Notes: generated by a model from the letters alone, not told the origin. Positions 38,316-47,669 are shown, numbered from the stretch's first letter. The stretch is DNA of 64,000 bases from CAIQPV01 sp964480365 (GCA_964480365.1 CAYZPM010000008.1:1-64000), one strand, 5' to 3'. Translations and numbers: made by a program.

Positions 38316-38522
38316 TTAGATTGCAGGATTTGAATTAACGATATTTACCAGTTGTTTTGCGGAAGGGTTTTTGCACATTAGGCTTGTATATCCAATATGC
38401 ATTGCCCATTGGCAATCCCTTCTTTTCGTCATGCACTCTACTATGTCGGTACCACTAAACAGGCGCACCTTACAGTTATGGTAGTCACTCTTTGGGTGGT
38501 CAGGGTTGATTTTAGATGTCAA
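38316..38522 (-). CDS. Small cysteine-containing protein of unknown function (68 aa)
   Basis: TTG start at 38522 with AAGGAGG eight bases upstream. The 68 residues hold four cysteines (NCKV, VECM, DCQW, MCKN) but no recognised motif; they could bind a metal. The leader GACATTATTTGACAAGGAGG matches that of the gene at 37926-38111. Confidence 0.55.
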   Translation of the reverse strand: MTSKINPDHPKSDYHNCKVRLFSGTDIVECMTKRRDCQWAMHIGYTSLMCKNPSAKQLVNIVNSNPAI

Positions 38523-38760
38523 AATCAGTTCCTCCTTGTCAAATAATGTCAGTTCAAATTTGGCAATTTATTTTTTCACTGTGTAGGCTAACCATTAGTT
38601 GTGACATTTTCATGAGCTATTTATGACGTTTTGAATTATGTATAAATGCCTAAGCATTTATACATACGAACTGTTAGCCGTACGTGGGAGTGACGAGCGG
38701 AGAGATGGTCATTCTGCCGAGTCAAATCTTGTTTATGACTTGGCGGTTTAGTGCCGGTGT

Positions 38761-38988
38761 CTATTTTTTATTGTCGCGAGCTTTTATTTCAGCAAATTTC
38801 TTGCGCCATTCATTGCGATCTTCATCTTCTATCTCAAGCTGAATTGCCAATGCTTCTAACGGGACAAGTTTATTGTCATCGATTCTGCGACCTAGCTTTC
38901 CGCCCATTCTCGAAAATAAATATTCAGATTCTTTCTTAGTCAATTTCTTGGCTTTTGCAAGATACTCTTCAGTAGGCATTTTTTTCAT
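38761..38988 (-). CDS. Small charged protein of unknown function (75 aa)
   Basis: 75 residues, very rich in Lys and Glu, helical throughout (MPTEEYLAKAKKLTKKESEY). ATG at 38988 with AAGGA nine bases upstream. Not recognised. Confidence 0.6.
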   Translation of the reverse strand: MKKMPTEEYLAKAKKLTKKESEYLFSRMGGKLGRRIDDNKLVPLEALAIQLEIEDEDRNEWRKKFAEIKARDNKK

Positions 38989-39347
38989 CGCAAATAGTCC
39001 TTAAATATTAGCCGGAAATATTGGAGGATGAGAATTTTACAACTTTTTCATTTCGAAATTTGTTAAAAATTATTACACAATTGCAAAGCTTGAAAAGCTT
39101 TTAAATTTGCACCTAATAGAATTATGTAATCAATTGAAATATCGGTAATTTCTTCGAAGAAAGGCAACTCTTTGGATTATATCTAGCCGTTGATTTTGTG
39201 TTGATTGACGGTCGGCTTGCGAATCCATTCCAGCTATTCACCATTACCGAAACCGCGAGTTCATGATTCGAGTTTTTGTTGGTTCGTCAGTCCGGACAAA
39301 TTGGGATGTCATCATCGCGTCATAAATAGCACGTATAAAAAGCCATT
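38989..39347. other. AT-rich intergenic region
   Basis: 359 bases, A+T-rich, between divergent genes. It should hold both promoters; TATAAA at about 39333 could be the -10 of the SRPBCC gene. No gene or strong structure is seen. Confidence 0.4.
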
Positions 39348-39917
39348 ATGACAAAGATAATCTTGTTTTTGTTCTTATTCATGACCAACAATAATATGGC
39401 TTGGTCGGATGCTCATTACCATGGATTGCAGGTGGATGTAAAAAGAGACGGTAACTTGTACACCTTCAACGCCAGTTTCGATACCTCTTTATCCACATGC
39501 GCTGCCTACCGTTACCTGACTGACTATGAAGCTGCAAAAAATTTGCCTGGCGTGGTTGAGTCATCGGCATATCGTCAATCTGCCAATAAGGTAAAAGTTG
39601 AGCGAACGGCGGATGAACATGTCTTGTTTTTTTATGTTCGGCTTCACTCTGTCATGGAATATACGGAAAAGCCTTTCGATAACATTGCCTTCACACAACT
39701 GACGGGTGATTCGAAAACGTTTCAGGGAAGTTGGGATATCGAACCGAATCAACAAGGCAGCACGCTCAGGTTTAAGGGATTATGGGAGCCTGACACCATG
39801 ATCCCTTTGTTTATCATTGATCATTTTGCAAAGAATGGGCTTATAGACAGATTTAATGCAATCGCCGAATTGGCAGAGAAACGCAAAAACATGCTGTCAG
39901 CCAGTTGCGTCGGCTGA
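39348..39917 (+). CDS. Exported SRPBCC (START-like) protein
   Basis: 189 residues. A signal peptide (to ~residue 20, NNMAWSDA) is followed by an SRPBCC/polyketide cyclase-like fold (~30-175), with CAAYRYLTDYEAAKNLPGVV at the first helix pair and LRFKGLWEPDTMIPLF near the end. Such folds bind hydrophobic ligands. The periplasmic address is unusual for the superfamily. Upstream of glucan phosphorylase, with 123 bases between them. Confidence 0.75.
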   Translation: MTKIILFLFLFMTNNNMAWSDAHYHGLQVDVKRDGNLYTFNASFDTSLSTCAAYRYLTDYEAAKNLPGVVESSAYRQSANKVKVERTADEHVLFFYVRLHSVMEYTEKPFDNIAFTQLTGDSKTFQGSWDIEPNQQGSTLRFKGLWEPDTMIPLFIIDHFAKNGLIDRFNAIAELAEKRKNMLSASCVG

Positions 39918-40040
39918 AAGTAAATTCTATCAAAGGTCAATCACGGCTATTCCTTTCGATGGAATATTGGTATCAATGAACAACGAACATAAAAACAATT
40001 TAACCAACAGGCACAGAACAGACATGGTCAACTACTAAAT

Positions 40041-42530
40041 ATGTCCGATATTGCAGAAAGATCTCTGCATACCCGTATCGCCCGGTCGGTCGAGGCCATT
40101 CGACGCTCGTTCGTCGACAACTTGTTTTATGTCACCGTCAGAACTTTCGACAACGCCACTACCCTAGACCATTACACTGCGCTGGCTTACACCATCCGCG
40201 ATCGCTTGCTGGCGCGAGTTGTCGCGACGGACGAACACTACAAGCGACGTGACGTGAAATCTGTGGCCTACATGTCGGCCGAATACCTCCTCGGTCCCCA
40301 TCTTGGGAACAACCTGCTCAATCTGGGTCTTTGGGATAATGTTCGTCAGGCCATGAAAGAGCTGGGCCTGGATCTAGAAACCATCCTGGAAGCCGAGGAA
40401 GAGCCGGGACTCGGCAACGGAGGCCTCGGTCGCCTTGCGGCCTGCTATATGGACTCCATGGCGACATTGGAAATCCCCGCCATCGGCTATGGGATACGCT
40501 ACGAATATGGAATTTTCGAGCAAGCCATCAAGGACGGCTGGCAGGTGGAGGTTGCGGATGCGTGGCTACGCAATGGCAATCCTTGGGAGCTGCCGAGGCA
40601 ATTGCGCTTTCCGGTGAAGTTCGGCGGCAACATCGAGCGTTATCGTGACGACGAGGGTCACCCGCGCAGCCGCTGGGTGCCGGAGTCCATCATCCATGGC
40701 GTCGCCTATGACACACCGATCCTCGGCTACGGCGTGCTCAACGTGAACTTGTTGCGCCTGTGGAAATCGGAGGCTCGCGAGTCCTTCGACTTGCAGGTCT
40801 TCAACACCGGCGATTTCTACGGCGCAGTGGACAACATGATTGTGGCCCAGAATATCAGCAAAGTGCTATACCCCAACGATGAACCGGAGGCCGGCAAAGA
40901 TCTGCGCTTGCGCCAGCAGTATTTCTTTGTCTCCTGTTCCCTGCAGGACATGATACGCATGACTCTAGGTGGCAAAGGCAGCCTGGATCATTTTCCGGAC
41001 AGCTTCGTGGTTCAGCTCAACGACACGCATCCCGCCATCGCCATTGCCGAATTCATGCGCCTGCTTATCGACGAGTATCAGGTGGACTGGGATCGGGCTT
41101 GGGCCCTTACCCAACGAAGTTTCGCCTATACCAACCATACTCTTCTGCCGGAAGCGTTGGAAACTTGGCCTCTAGAACTATTCCAGCGCAACCTGCCTCG
41201 TCATCTCGACATCATCTATGAGATCAACAGCCGCTTTCTGGATGACGTGCGCATCCGTTTCATCGACGACAAAGCACGTTTGGCTCGCATGTCGCTAATC
41301 GACGAGGGGGCTAGCGACGGCGTTCGTCGCGTTCGCATGGCCAACTTGGCCTGCGTCGGCAGCATGGCCATCAACGGTGTGGCAGAAATGCATAGCGAAC
41401 TGCTCAAACAAACGGTGCTGAAGGACTTCTACGACATGTGGCCGGAGAAGTTCCAGAACAAGACCAATGGCGTAACACCGAGGCGCTTCATCGCCTTGGC
41501 CAATCCGCCGTTGGCCGCTCTCATCGAGGAGGTCATCGGCGGCGACTGGCTGCGCCACCTGAAGAAACTCCGCCAGTTGGAACCTTATGCTGACGATAAG
41601 GCTTTCCGAGTCCGTTGGCGCGGGATCAAGCGCCAAGCCAAGGAACGCTTGGCTGACCACATCCATCGGAGTTGCGGCATCAGCCTGAACCCGGATACTC
41701 TTTTCGACATCCAGGTCAAGCGCATTCACGAATACAAGCGCCAGCACCTTAATGTGCTCCACATCGTCAGTCTTTACCATAGGTTGAAGCAAAACCTGTC
41801 GTTGGACATCACGCCACGCAACTTCATTTTCGGTGGCAAGGCTGCGCCCGGTTATCACATGGCGAAGCTGATCATCAAGCTCATCAACTCGGTTGCCGAT
41901 GTCATCAATCGCGACCCACAGGTCAATAAGGTATTAAAGGTGGTGTTCGTGCCCGACTTCAGCGTCAAGATCGGCCAGCTCATCTATCCTGCGGCAGATA
42001 TCTCGGAACAGATATCCACCGCAGGAAAGGAGGCCTCCGGCACCGGCAACATGAAGTTCACCATGAACGGGGCGCTGACCATCGGAACTCTGGATGGTGC
42101 CAACGTGGAAATTCGCGCAGCCGTGGGTGAAGAAAACTTCTTCCAGTTCGGCAAGTCCGTGGATCAGGTGAACGAGATATGTGGGGCGGGCTATCAGCCT
42201 CGGGATATCTATAATCACAACGAAAACCTGCGCGACGTCATCGACCTGATCAACTCGGGGCATTTCTCCCACGGTGACGGTAGCCTGTTCCGGTCACTAA
42301 CCGACAACCTGCTGAATAGTGATCCCTTCCTGGTGTGTGCCGACTTCCAAAGCTACATCGACTGCCAGGCCCAAGTGAGCTTGGCTTATCAGGATCAGGA
42401 ACAGTGGTCGCGCATGTCCATCCTGAACGTGGCGCGTAGCGGGCGCTTCTCGTCAGACCGCGCCATTCGCGAATACAACGAGGAAATATGGCGCGTGCCG
42501 CCATTGTCAGTGGAAATATCCAAAACATGA
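40041..42530 (+). CDS. glgP: Alpha-glucan (glycogen/starch) phosphorylase
   Basis: 829-residue PLP enzyme that releases glucose-1-phosphate from alpha-1,4-glucans. Conserved blocks include EAEEEPGLGNGGLGRLAACY, LFDIQVKRIHEYKRQHLN and the PLP-lysine stretch SGTGNMKFTMNG. Full length for GT35. No other glg gene is in the window, so here it is separated from glycogen synthesis. Confidence 0.96.
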   Translation: MSDIAERSLHTRIARSVEAIRRSFVDNLFYVTVRTFDNATTLDHYTALAYTIRDRLLARVVATDEHYKRRDVKSVAYMSAEYLLGPHLGNNLLNLGLWDNVRQAMKELGLDLETILEAEEEPGLGNGGLGRLAACYMDSMATLEIPAIGYGIRYEYGIFEQAIKDGWQVEVADAWLRNGNPWELPRQLRFPVKFGGNIERYRDDEGHPRSRWVPESIIHGVAYDTPILGYGVLNVNLLRLWKSEARESFDLQVFNTGDFYGAVDNMIVAQNISKVLYPNDEPEAGKDLRLRQQYFFVSCSLQDMIRMTLGGKGSLDHFPDSFVVQLNDTHPAIAIAEFMRLLIDEYQVDWDRAWALTQRSFAYTNHTLLPEALETWPLELFQRNLPRHLDIIYEINSRFLDDVRIRFIDDKARLARMSLIDEGASDGVRRVRMANLACVGSMAINGVAEMHSELLKQTVLKDFYDMWPEKFQNKTNGVTPRRFIALANPPLAALIEEVIGGDWLRHLKKLRQLEPYADDKAFRVRWRGIKRQAKERLADHIHRSCGISLNPDTLFDIQVKRIHEYKRQHLNVLHIVSLYHRLKQNLSLDITPRNFIFGGKAAPGYHMAKLIIKLINSVADVINRDPQVNKVLKVVFVPDFSVKIGQLIYPAADISEQISTAGKEASGTGNMKFTMNGALTIGTLDGANVEIRAAVGEENFFQFGKSVDQVNEICGAGYQPRDIYNHNENLRDVIDLINSGHFSHGDGSLFRSLTDNLLNSDPFLVCADFQSYIDCQAQVSLAYQDQEQWSRMSILNVARSGRFSSDRAIREYNEEIWRVPPLSVEISKT

Positions 42531-43262
42531 TTGGTTCGGACGCGAGCGTCGGTGTCAGTTCTGACTAAACATCGATCCGATCTGCAAAATCTTACAATTT
42601 GTGCGGTGAGAAATCTGTCATGTCACCTCCAATTGCGCGATGCAGTCCGCCAACACGTAATCGAATAATATTGACAACAGCATATCCCCCTCAAAGCGAA
42701 CGATCTGCATTTAGTGATTCTTGCTCCTGAAATTCTACAAAACCGAGCTAAGCAGTTTGACTTATTTGCATATTTTTTATTATCCACACAAGCTGTGGAT
42801 AATGATGTGGATAACACTGCAATAACTCTGTTAAGTGCAAATTATATATACGGTTTTGTCCACCGGCTCATTTTGGGGGCATATAAATATATCAATAAAA
42901 ACAATGCATTAAAAACAATCGTAAAGACCGTACAAAAAATCCATCGCAGCCCTTAGTTTAACAATTGGCTGTGTACAACAGCAAATGTCAAGCATTTTTT
43001 AGCGCTATTTTTCGTGGGTAGAAAAACGTGCCCACCCTACTGGACTTCAATGGCTCAATTTGGCCGAAAAATTGAGACTGCGGTCTCTCCCTCAAGCATC
43101 CAGAATATTGATGATTAAATAATTAACCATATATCCATCAATGTGATATGGGTAATAACCTAGTATTCTACTATGGCATTTCGTGATAGAGTCTGCCTCG
43201 CTTGAATGAGAAATCATGACAAGCGGCAATGCCAATTCAAATAAACTCAAAGGAGATTGACC
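42531..43262. other. AT-rich intergenic region with DnaA boxes
   Basis: 732 bases. The DnaA-box cluster is listed separately at 42780-42814. A GTGGGTA...GTGCCCACCCTAC repeat unit lies at about 43014-43038. The last ~100 bases before 43263 should hold the promoter of the 30-residue gene. The 80-codon frame at 42714-42956 is not convincing. Confidence 0.45.
42780..42814. promoter_or_regulatory. Cluster of three perfect DnaA boxes
   Basis: TTATCCACA at 42780-42788 on plus, and its complement TGTGGATAA at 42794-42802 and 42806-42814. The first two form a 23-base palindrome. The preceding ~10 bases are nearly all A and T. Role unknown: DnaA titration, local control or an origin are all open. Confidence 0.8.
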
Positions 43263-43355
43263 ATGGGTATAACCGAATTAATTCTCATCGCACTTCCATT
43301 GTTCGCCGCCGTAGTCATCGTGTCGGAAGATGCTAAGGTAGACCGAAAGAAATAA
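43263..43355 (+). CDS. Very small membrane protein (30 aa)
   Basis: 30 residues: GITELILIALPLFAAVVIV is one membrane helix, followed by a charged tail SEDAKVDRKK. AAAGGAG lies ten bases before the ATG, and a hairpin follows the stop. The ribosome-binding site, hydrophobic composition and terminator-like hairpin support a real gene. Function unknown; small single-helix proteins often bind a larger membrane complex. Confidence 0.65.
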   Translation: MGITELILIALPLFAAVVIVSEDAKVDRKK

Positions 43356-43372
43356 GTTCTGCCTGCTCAAAG

Positions 43373-43397
43373 CGTCCCCCGGCAATTTTGGGGGACG
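43373..43397 (+). terminator. Hairpin after the 30-residue gene
   Basis: Perfect 8-bp stem CGTCCCCC/GGGGGACG with a nine-base loop. No T tract follows, so it may be weak or act in RNA stability. Confidence 0.55.
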
Positions 43398-43614
43398 TAC
43401 GGTTCGAAAATTATTTACAGTCACGCACGATAGTCATGCAACTTTACCAGACTGCCCAAAAGCGGAATATCTCCAGCATCTGCTATCGGTAGCAACAATC
43501 TCAAAGACCATCATCAAATTTCGCCGACATTCTCAAACAGCAGTCCCAGTAATGGCACCGCTTTGGAAGACTGTTGTTGAGTAATGTTTGCATCCCACGT
43601 AAAATTGCGCCCGT

Positions 43615-43688
43615 GCGGGCGTCGTATAATGGTAATACCCTAGCTTCCCAAGCTAGAGCCGTGGGTTCGATTCCCATCGCCCGCTCCA
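43615..43688 (+). tRNA. tRNA-Gly (anticodon CCC)
   Basis: 74 bases with encoded CCA. Acceptor GCGGGCG pairs with CGCCCGC; anticodon loop TTCCCAA gives CCC (43647-43649); D arm TATAATGGTAATA and T arm GGTTCGATTCC are standard. Confidence 0.95.
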
Positions 43689-43777
43689 CATTGGTTTCCT
43701 AGTTCGTCCTGTAAAGTCTTAAACTCAGTACCTTGATCGTTTCGACCTTGCGTGATCTTAGAGGATACTCTTCATGA

Positions 43778-43803
43778 AAAAGGGCGGTTCAACCGCCCTT
43801 TTT
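43778..43803. terminator. Hairpin terminator
   Basis: Perfect 11-bp stem AAAGGGCGGTT/AACCGCCCTTT with a one-base centre, so an effective loop forms from inner bases; A- and T-rich flanks. It serves the tRNA-Gly transcript and the leftward 36-residue gene. Confidence 0.8.
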
Positions 43804-43827
43804 CACGATCACCAGTCAGTTGCGCAA

Positions 43828-43938
43828 TCAGGCTAAAAGAACAATTGCCAACGCCAATGCCGTGCTGGCACCGAATTCAATGTAAAATTCGCGGTCTTCC
43901 GGCGGCATTTCACTGATGCTGAGGTCTTGAGTTTCCAT
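43828..43938 (-). CDS. Very small membrane protein (36 aa)
   Basis: 36 residues. A polar start (METQDLSISEMPPEDREF) is followed by a C-terminal hydrophobic tail GASTALALAIVLLA that ends at the stop, so it is probably a tail-anchored single-helix protein. CAGGAGG precedes the ATG by eight bases. Function unknown. A terminator follows. Confidence 0.6.
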   Translation of the reverse strand: METQDLSISEMPPEDREFYIEFGASTALALAIVLLA

Positions 43939-44473
43939 GATATGGCCCTCCTGTAATAAATTTGTTACGAAATATGACGACTTTCGCAGTCGCTACAATT
44001 GTATGTGGTCAATTTCCACAAATTGAGTGTTTATCATACATACCATAGCAAAATAGTCAAGTAATATTTAAGTTGCTGTAAGGCAGCAAAAGAAATGCCA
44101 GGTGGCCAGTATTAAAGCCGACAAAAAAGGAAATCCACAGCTAGAGAGATTGTAGTTTGCGTCGATCCAACTCTAGTCCGCAAGTTCAAGGTTACATCCA
44201 AGTAGTGTATTTTGCCGACAATTTACCATTTGCATTATACTGCTGCGGTGTTGGGTAGCTGGAAAGTGTTGGAAGCTGACAGAGAGCACATCCAAGTGTC
44301 CTAGCCTTATGCGCTTGGTGGTATTATTAATGGTATTCTGTAAAACCATCAAGACCATATCGTTACGGAGCAATGGTTTCAGGCTGTCATGCGATTCCCA
44401 TCGCCACATCGGCAATACCCTTATACGACGCCTGCATCGTGTAAAATGAACGTTACCTTAACTCAACAAGAAC
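43939..44473. other. Intergenic region upstream of thiS
   Basis: 535 bases. No gene is supported and no thiamine-pyrophosphate riboswitch motif (CTGAGA ... ACCTGATCTGG) is found here. TAAAAT at ~44446 may be the thiS -10. Confidence 0.4.
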
Positions 44474-44683
44474 TTGAAAGTGATTTCAATCTCAATCAAC
44501 GGCGAAGCGCGCCATTTCGACACCCCCATCAGCGTTGCCGCACTGCTCGAACAAATGCAACTGGGTGGCAAGCGTATCGCGCTGGAACGCAACGGCGAAA
44601 TCGTGCCGCGCAGTCAATTTACCCAACAAATGCTGTCTGACGGCGACCGGCTGGAAATTGTCGTCGCGGTCGGCGGTGGCTAA
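44474..44683 (+). CDS. thiS: Sulfur carrier protein ThiS
   Basis: 69 residues with the ubiquitin-like beta-grasp fold and the C-terminal VGGG, which ends in the Gly-Gly that is adenylated and thiocarboxylated for thiazole synthesis. The TTG start at 44474 gives MKVISISINGE; a GTG two codons on is possible, and no strong ribosome-binding site decides. First gene of thiS-thiG-trmB. Confidence 0.92.
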   Translation: MKVISISINGEARHFDTPISVAALLEQMQLGGKRIALERNGEIVPRSQFTQQMLSDGDRLEIVVAVGGG

Positions 44684-44710
44684 CCAGCGGCTTATGTCAA
44701 CGTATTTTGG

Positions 44711-44797
44711 TGACTTAGCCGAATGGCTATGTGAAACTAACCAATGACTTTGTTGCCGTCTTCAGACAACTTAGTCAGATGGCTATGCGAAGCTAAG
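44711..44797. repeat. Two copies of the CTTAGTCGA-TGGCTATG repeat core
   Basis: Between thiS and thiG, two degenerate direct copies (44711-44738 and 44765-44797) share the core (A/G)ACTTAGYC...ATGGCTATG. The same core is part of the inverted repeats around the YjjJ-type toxin gene and of the insert in addA. Confidence 0.65.
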
Positions 44798-44848
44798 CTC
44801 AATCCGCAATCCTCGCGCCTCCATACCCGAACATCAGGAACACAAACC

Positions 44849-45637
44849 ATGAGTGACAAATTAGTTATTGCCGGAAAGACATATTCTTCGCGCCTGCTGG
44901 TCGGTACCGGCAAGTACAAGGATTTTGCAGAAACCAAAGCGGCCATCGAGGCCAGCGGCGCGGAGATCATCACCATTGCGATCCGTCGCAGTAATATCGG
45001 GCAAAACCCGAACGAACCCAGCCTGCTGGAAATCCTGCCTCCGTCGAAGTACACACTGCTGCCCAACACGGCGGGCTGTTACAGCGCGGACGACGCCGTG
45101 CGCACCCTGCGTCTGGCGCGCGAGTTGCTGGACGGGCACAATCTCGTCAAGCTGGAAGTGCTGGGCGATCCGCAATCGCTGTATCCCAACGTGGTGGAAA
45201 CGCTCGCCGCCGCTAAAACGCTGGTGGCGGAAGGCTTTCAGGTGATGGTGTACACCTCGGACGACCCCATCATCGCGAAGCAACTGGAGGACATCGGTTG
45301 CGTCGCCATCATGCCACTGGCCTCGCTAATCGGTTCCGGCATGGGCATCCTCAACCCGTGGAACCTGCAACTCATCATGGATCGCGTGCAAGTTCCGGTG
45401 ATCGTGGACGCAGGCGTAGGCACAGCATCGGACGCGGCCATTGCGATGGAACTCGGCTGCCACGGCGTGCTGATGAACACCGCCATCGCCGCCGCGAAAA
45501 ATCCCGTGCTGATGGGCCAGGCAATGAAGAAGGCGGTGGAAGCCGGACGCGAAGCATTTCTGGCCGGGCGCATGCCGAAGAAATTGTACAGCGCCACGCC
45601 GAGTTCACCGACCAGCGGCTTAATCGGCAAACATTGA
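44849..45637 (+). CDS. thiG: Thiazole synthase ThiG
   Basis: 262-residue TIM-barrel enzyme that makes the thiazole phosphate of thiamine from DXP, glycine-derived imine and ThiS-thiocarboxylate. Visible: the Schiff-base lysine region (LVKLEVLGD) and the phosphate loop (VDAGVGTASDAAIAMELG). ATG at 44849 with CAGGAA upstream. Longer open frame upstream overlaps the repeat and is not used. Its stop overlaps the trmB start. Confidence 0.96.
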   Translation: MSDKLVIAGKTYSSRLLVGTGKYKDFAETKAAIEASGAEIITIAIRRSNIGQNPNEPSLLEILPPSKYTLLPNTAGCYSADDAVRTLRLARELLDGHNLVKLEVLGDPQSLYPNVVETLAAAKTLVAEGFQVMVYTSDDPIIAKQLEDIGCVAIMPLASLIGSGMGILNPWNLQLIMDRVQVPVIVDAGVGTASDAAIAMELGCHGVLMNTAIAAAKNPVLMGQAMKKAVEAGREAFLAGRMPKKLYSATPSSPTSGLIGKH

Positions 45638-46317
45638 TGCAGGGACGCTCCACACACATCCGCAGCTTCGTGTTGCGCCAAGGCCGTGTCTCGAACGCTC
45701 AGCAACGTTGCTACGATACCCTGATGCCGAAATTCGGCATTCCCTATGCCGCGCAACCGCTCGATCTGGATGCGGCTTTCGGCAGAAGCTCGCCGAAGAT
45801 ATTGGAAATTGGTTTCGGCATGGGCGAAAGCACCGCCGCCATTGCGCTCACGCATCCCGAAAACGATTACCTCACGCTCGAAGTACATACACCCGGCGTG
45901 GGCAGCCTGCTCAAGCAGATTGAGGAGAAACAGCTAGCCAATATCCGCATCATCCAGCACGATGCCGTCGAAGTGCTGCGCGACATGCTGGCCGAAAGCG
46001 TGCTGGACGGTGCCCACATTTTTTTTCCCGACCCCTGGCACAAAACCCGCCACAACAAGCGCCGCCTGATCCAGCCGCCATTCGTGGCGAAACTGGTGCA
46101 GAAGCTCAAGCCCGGCGGCTATGTCCACGTCGCCACCGACTGGCAGGATTATGCCGAACAAGTGCTGGCGGTGTTGAGCGCCGAACCGCTCCTGGAGAAC
46201 ACAGCCACCGATTATGCGCCGCGCCCTGCCTACCGCCCGCTCACCAAGTTCGAGCAGCGCGGAATACGGCTGGGACATGGGGTGTGGGATTTGGTGTTTC
46301 GGCGCAAGAACATCTAA
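45637..46317 (+). CDS. trmB: tRNA (guanine-N7)-methyltransferase TrmB
   Basis: 226 residues. SAM-binding motif EIGFGMGES, acceptor-site FFPDPWHKTRHNKRR and C-terminal YRPLTKFEQRG are typical. Methylates G46 of tRNA. ATG at 45637 overlaps the ThiG stop (TGATG). Pairing with thiG is common in betaproteobacteria. Confidence 0.95.
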   Translation: MQGRSTHIRSFVLRQGRVSNAQQRCYDTLMPKFGIPYAAQPLDLDAAFGRSSPKILEIGFGMGESTAAIALTHPENDYLTLEVHTPGVGSLLKQIEEKQLANIRIIQHDAVEVLRDMLAESVLDGAHIFFPDPWHKTRHNKRRLIQPPFVAKLVQKLKPGGYVHVATDWQDYAEQVLAVLSAEPLLENTATDYAPRPAYRPLTKFEQRGIRLGHGVWDLVFRRKNI

Positions 46318-46326
46318 AAATCGTTT

Positions 46327-46443
46327 GTCATTCCCGCGCAGGCGGGAATCCAGCGATTTTATCAAATATGCTGCTCGCTTTTGTCCACGCGTTGCGTGGT
46401 AATGTTTTTATTGTCTGGATTCCCGCCTGCGCGGGAATGACGG
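46327..46443. repeat. Inverted-repeat element (GCGCAGGCGGGAATCCAG family)
   Basis: Left arm 46327-46353 and right arm 46415-46443, inverted, around a 61-base middle. Same arms as 20347-20459. It lies between the convergent trmB and hemW genes. Confidence 0.85.
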
Positions 46444-46458
46444 TTCTGATTTAAATTC

Positions 46459-47655
46459 TTAGAATTTCGTCAGGAACATCTCCAGCAGATCATTCAAAAA
46501 CCGCTGACCTAACTGCGTCGGCGCGATACGCTGATGGTCTCTGAATAACAGCGCGCGCCGCTCTGCCTGTTCCAGTTCGCGGCGAATGGTAAGCAACGGC
46601 AGGCTAGTACGTTCCTGGAATAGCACACTGTCAAAGCCTTCGTTCAAGCGTAACGCATTCATCATAAACTCGAACGCCAGCTCATCGCGACTTACCTCAT
46701 GCTCTTCTTGTATCGGCGCCCCTTTGGCGACTTGCTGCATATACTCCTGCGGCTGCTTGTAACGCGCTTGGCGGATCACCTTATCCGGGAAACTCAATTT
46801 GCTGTGCGCTCCCGCGCCTATGCCCAAATAATCGCCAAACTGCCAGTAATTGAGATTGTGTTTGGAACTGCGTTTCGGCAGTGCAAATGCGGAAGTCTCG
46901 TAGTGCTTATAGCCGTGTGCCGCCAGCAATTCTTCGATGCGCTGTTGCATGTCACTGCTCGCATCGTCATCCGGCAACGACGGCGAGTTGCGATGGAACA
47001 GCGTGTTCGGTTCCAGCGTCAGGTGATAGCAAGATAGATGTTGAGGAGAAAATGACAGTGCGGTTTGCGCATCCTGCAATGCTTCACCCAGTGTTTGATT
47101 GGGCAGCGCATACATCAAATCGAGATTGATATTATCGAAATGTTGCTGCGCAATGGAGATCGCGTGCTTTGCTTCATCAGCAGAGTGGATGCGCCCCAAT
47201 GCTTGCAGATGCGCATCGTTGAAACTCTGAATGCCCATCGACAGACGATTCACTCCGGCCTCGCGATAAGCCGCAAAACGCGCCGCCTCTACCGTGCCGG
47301 GATTCGCCTCCAGCGTGATCTCAGCATTCATGTCCAGAGGCAACAACATGCGCACTTGCCGCAATATCTCCGCAACGCTCTCGCCGCTCAACAGACTGGG
47401 CGTACCGCCGCCAAAAAACACCGTATAAATCTTGCGCCCCCAGATTAGCGGCAACGCCAGTTCCAGATCGCGGATCAAAGCCGCGACATATTCTTCCTCA
47501 GGAAACGCCCCGCGCGCCTCATGCGAATTAAAATCGCAATACGGACATTTGCGCACGCACCACGGAATGTGGATGTACAGTGACAGCGGCGGCAATGCCT
47601 GAAAATTCACGGCTTGCGATTTTAGGGCGATGGGTTGGAGGAAGTGGGCGGTCAT
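46459..47655 (-). CDS. hemW: Radical SAM protein HemW
   Basis: 398 residues. Fe-S motif CVRKCPYC in an N-terminal radical SAM barrel (YIHIPWC) and a C-terminal HemW-type domain. HemW is now seen as a haem chaperone for respiratory enzymes rather than a coproporphyrinogen oxidase. ATG at 47655 is preferred over one at 47682, which lies in a repeat. Last gene of the leftward fdxA-addB-addA-rdgB-hemW run. Confidence 0.93.
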   Translation of the reverse strand: MTAHFLQPIALKSQAVNFQALPPLSLYIHIPWCVRKCPYCDFNSHEARGAFPEEEYVAALIRDLELALPLIWGRKIYTVFFGGGTPSLLSGESVAEILRQVRMLLPLDMNAEITLEANPGTVEAARFAAYREAGVNRLSMGIQSFNDAHLQALGRIHSADEAKHAISIAQQHFDNINLDLMYALPNQTLGEALQDAQTALSFSPQHLSCYHLTLEPNTLFHRNSPSLPDDDASSDMQQRIEELLAAHGYKHYETSAFALPKRSSKHNLNYWQFGDYLGIGAGAHSKLSFPDKVIRQARYKQPQEYMQQVAKGAPIQEEHEVSRDELAFEFMMNALRLNEGFDSVLFQERTSLPLLTIRRELEQAERRALLFRDHQRIAPTQLGQRFLNDLLEMFLTKF

Positions 47656-47669
47656 GGGTTTTGGATTTT

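Noticed and set aside
42714..42956. 80-codon frame across the DnaA-box region
   Set aside because: No ribosome-binding site, and its composition is that of AT-rich non-coding DNA.
42531..43262. Chromosomal origin of replication
   Set aside because: DnaA boxes are present, but the number is small and no origin-linked genes are nearby; held only as a DnaA-binding cluster.
43501..43689. 62-codon frame on the minus strand opposite tRNA-Gly (starts MERAMGIEPTALAWEAR)
   Set aside because: It is the reverse of the tRNA gene; this peptide is a well-known annotation artefact.
43939..44473. Thiamine-pyrophosphate riboswitch ahead of thiS
   Set aside because: The conserved thi-box motifs are not found.
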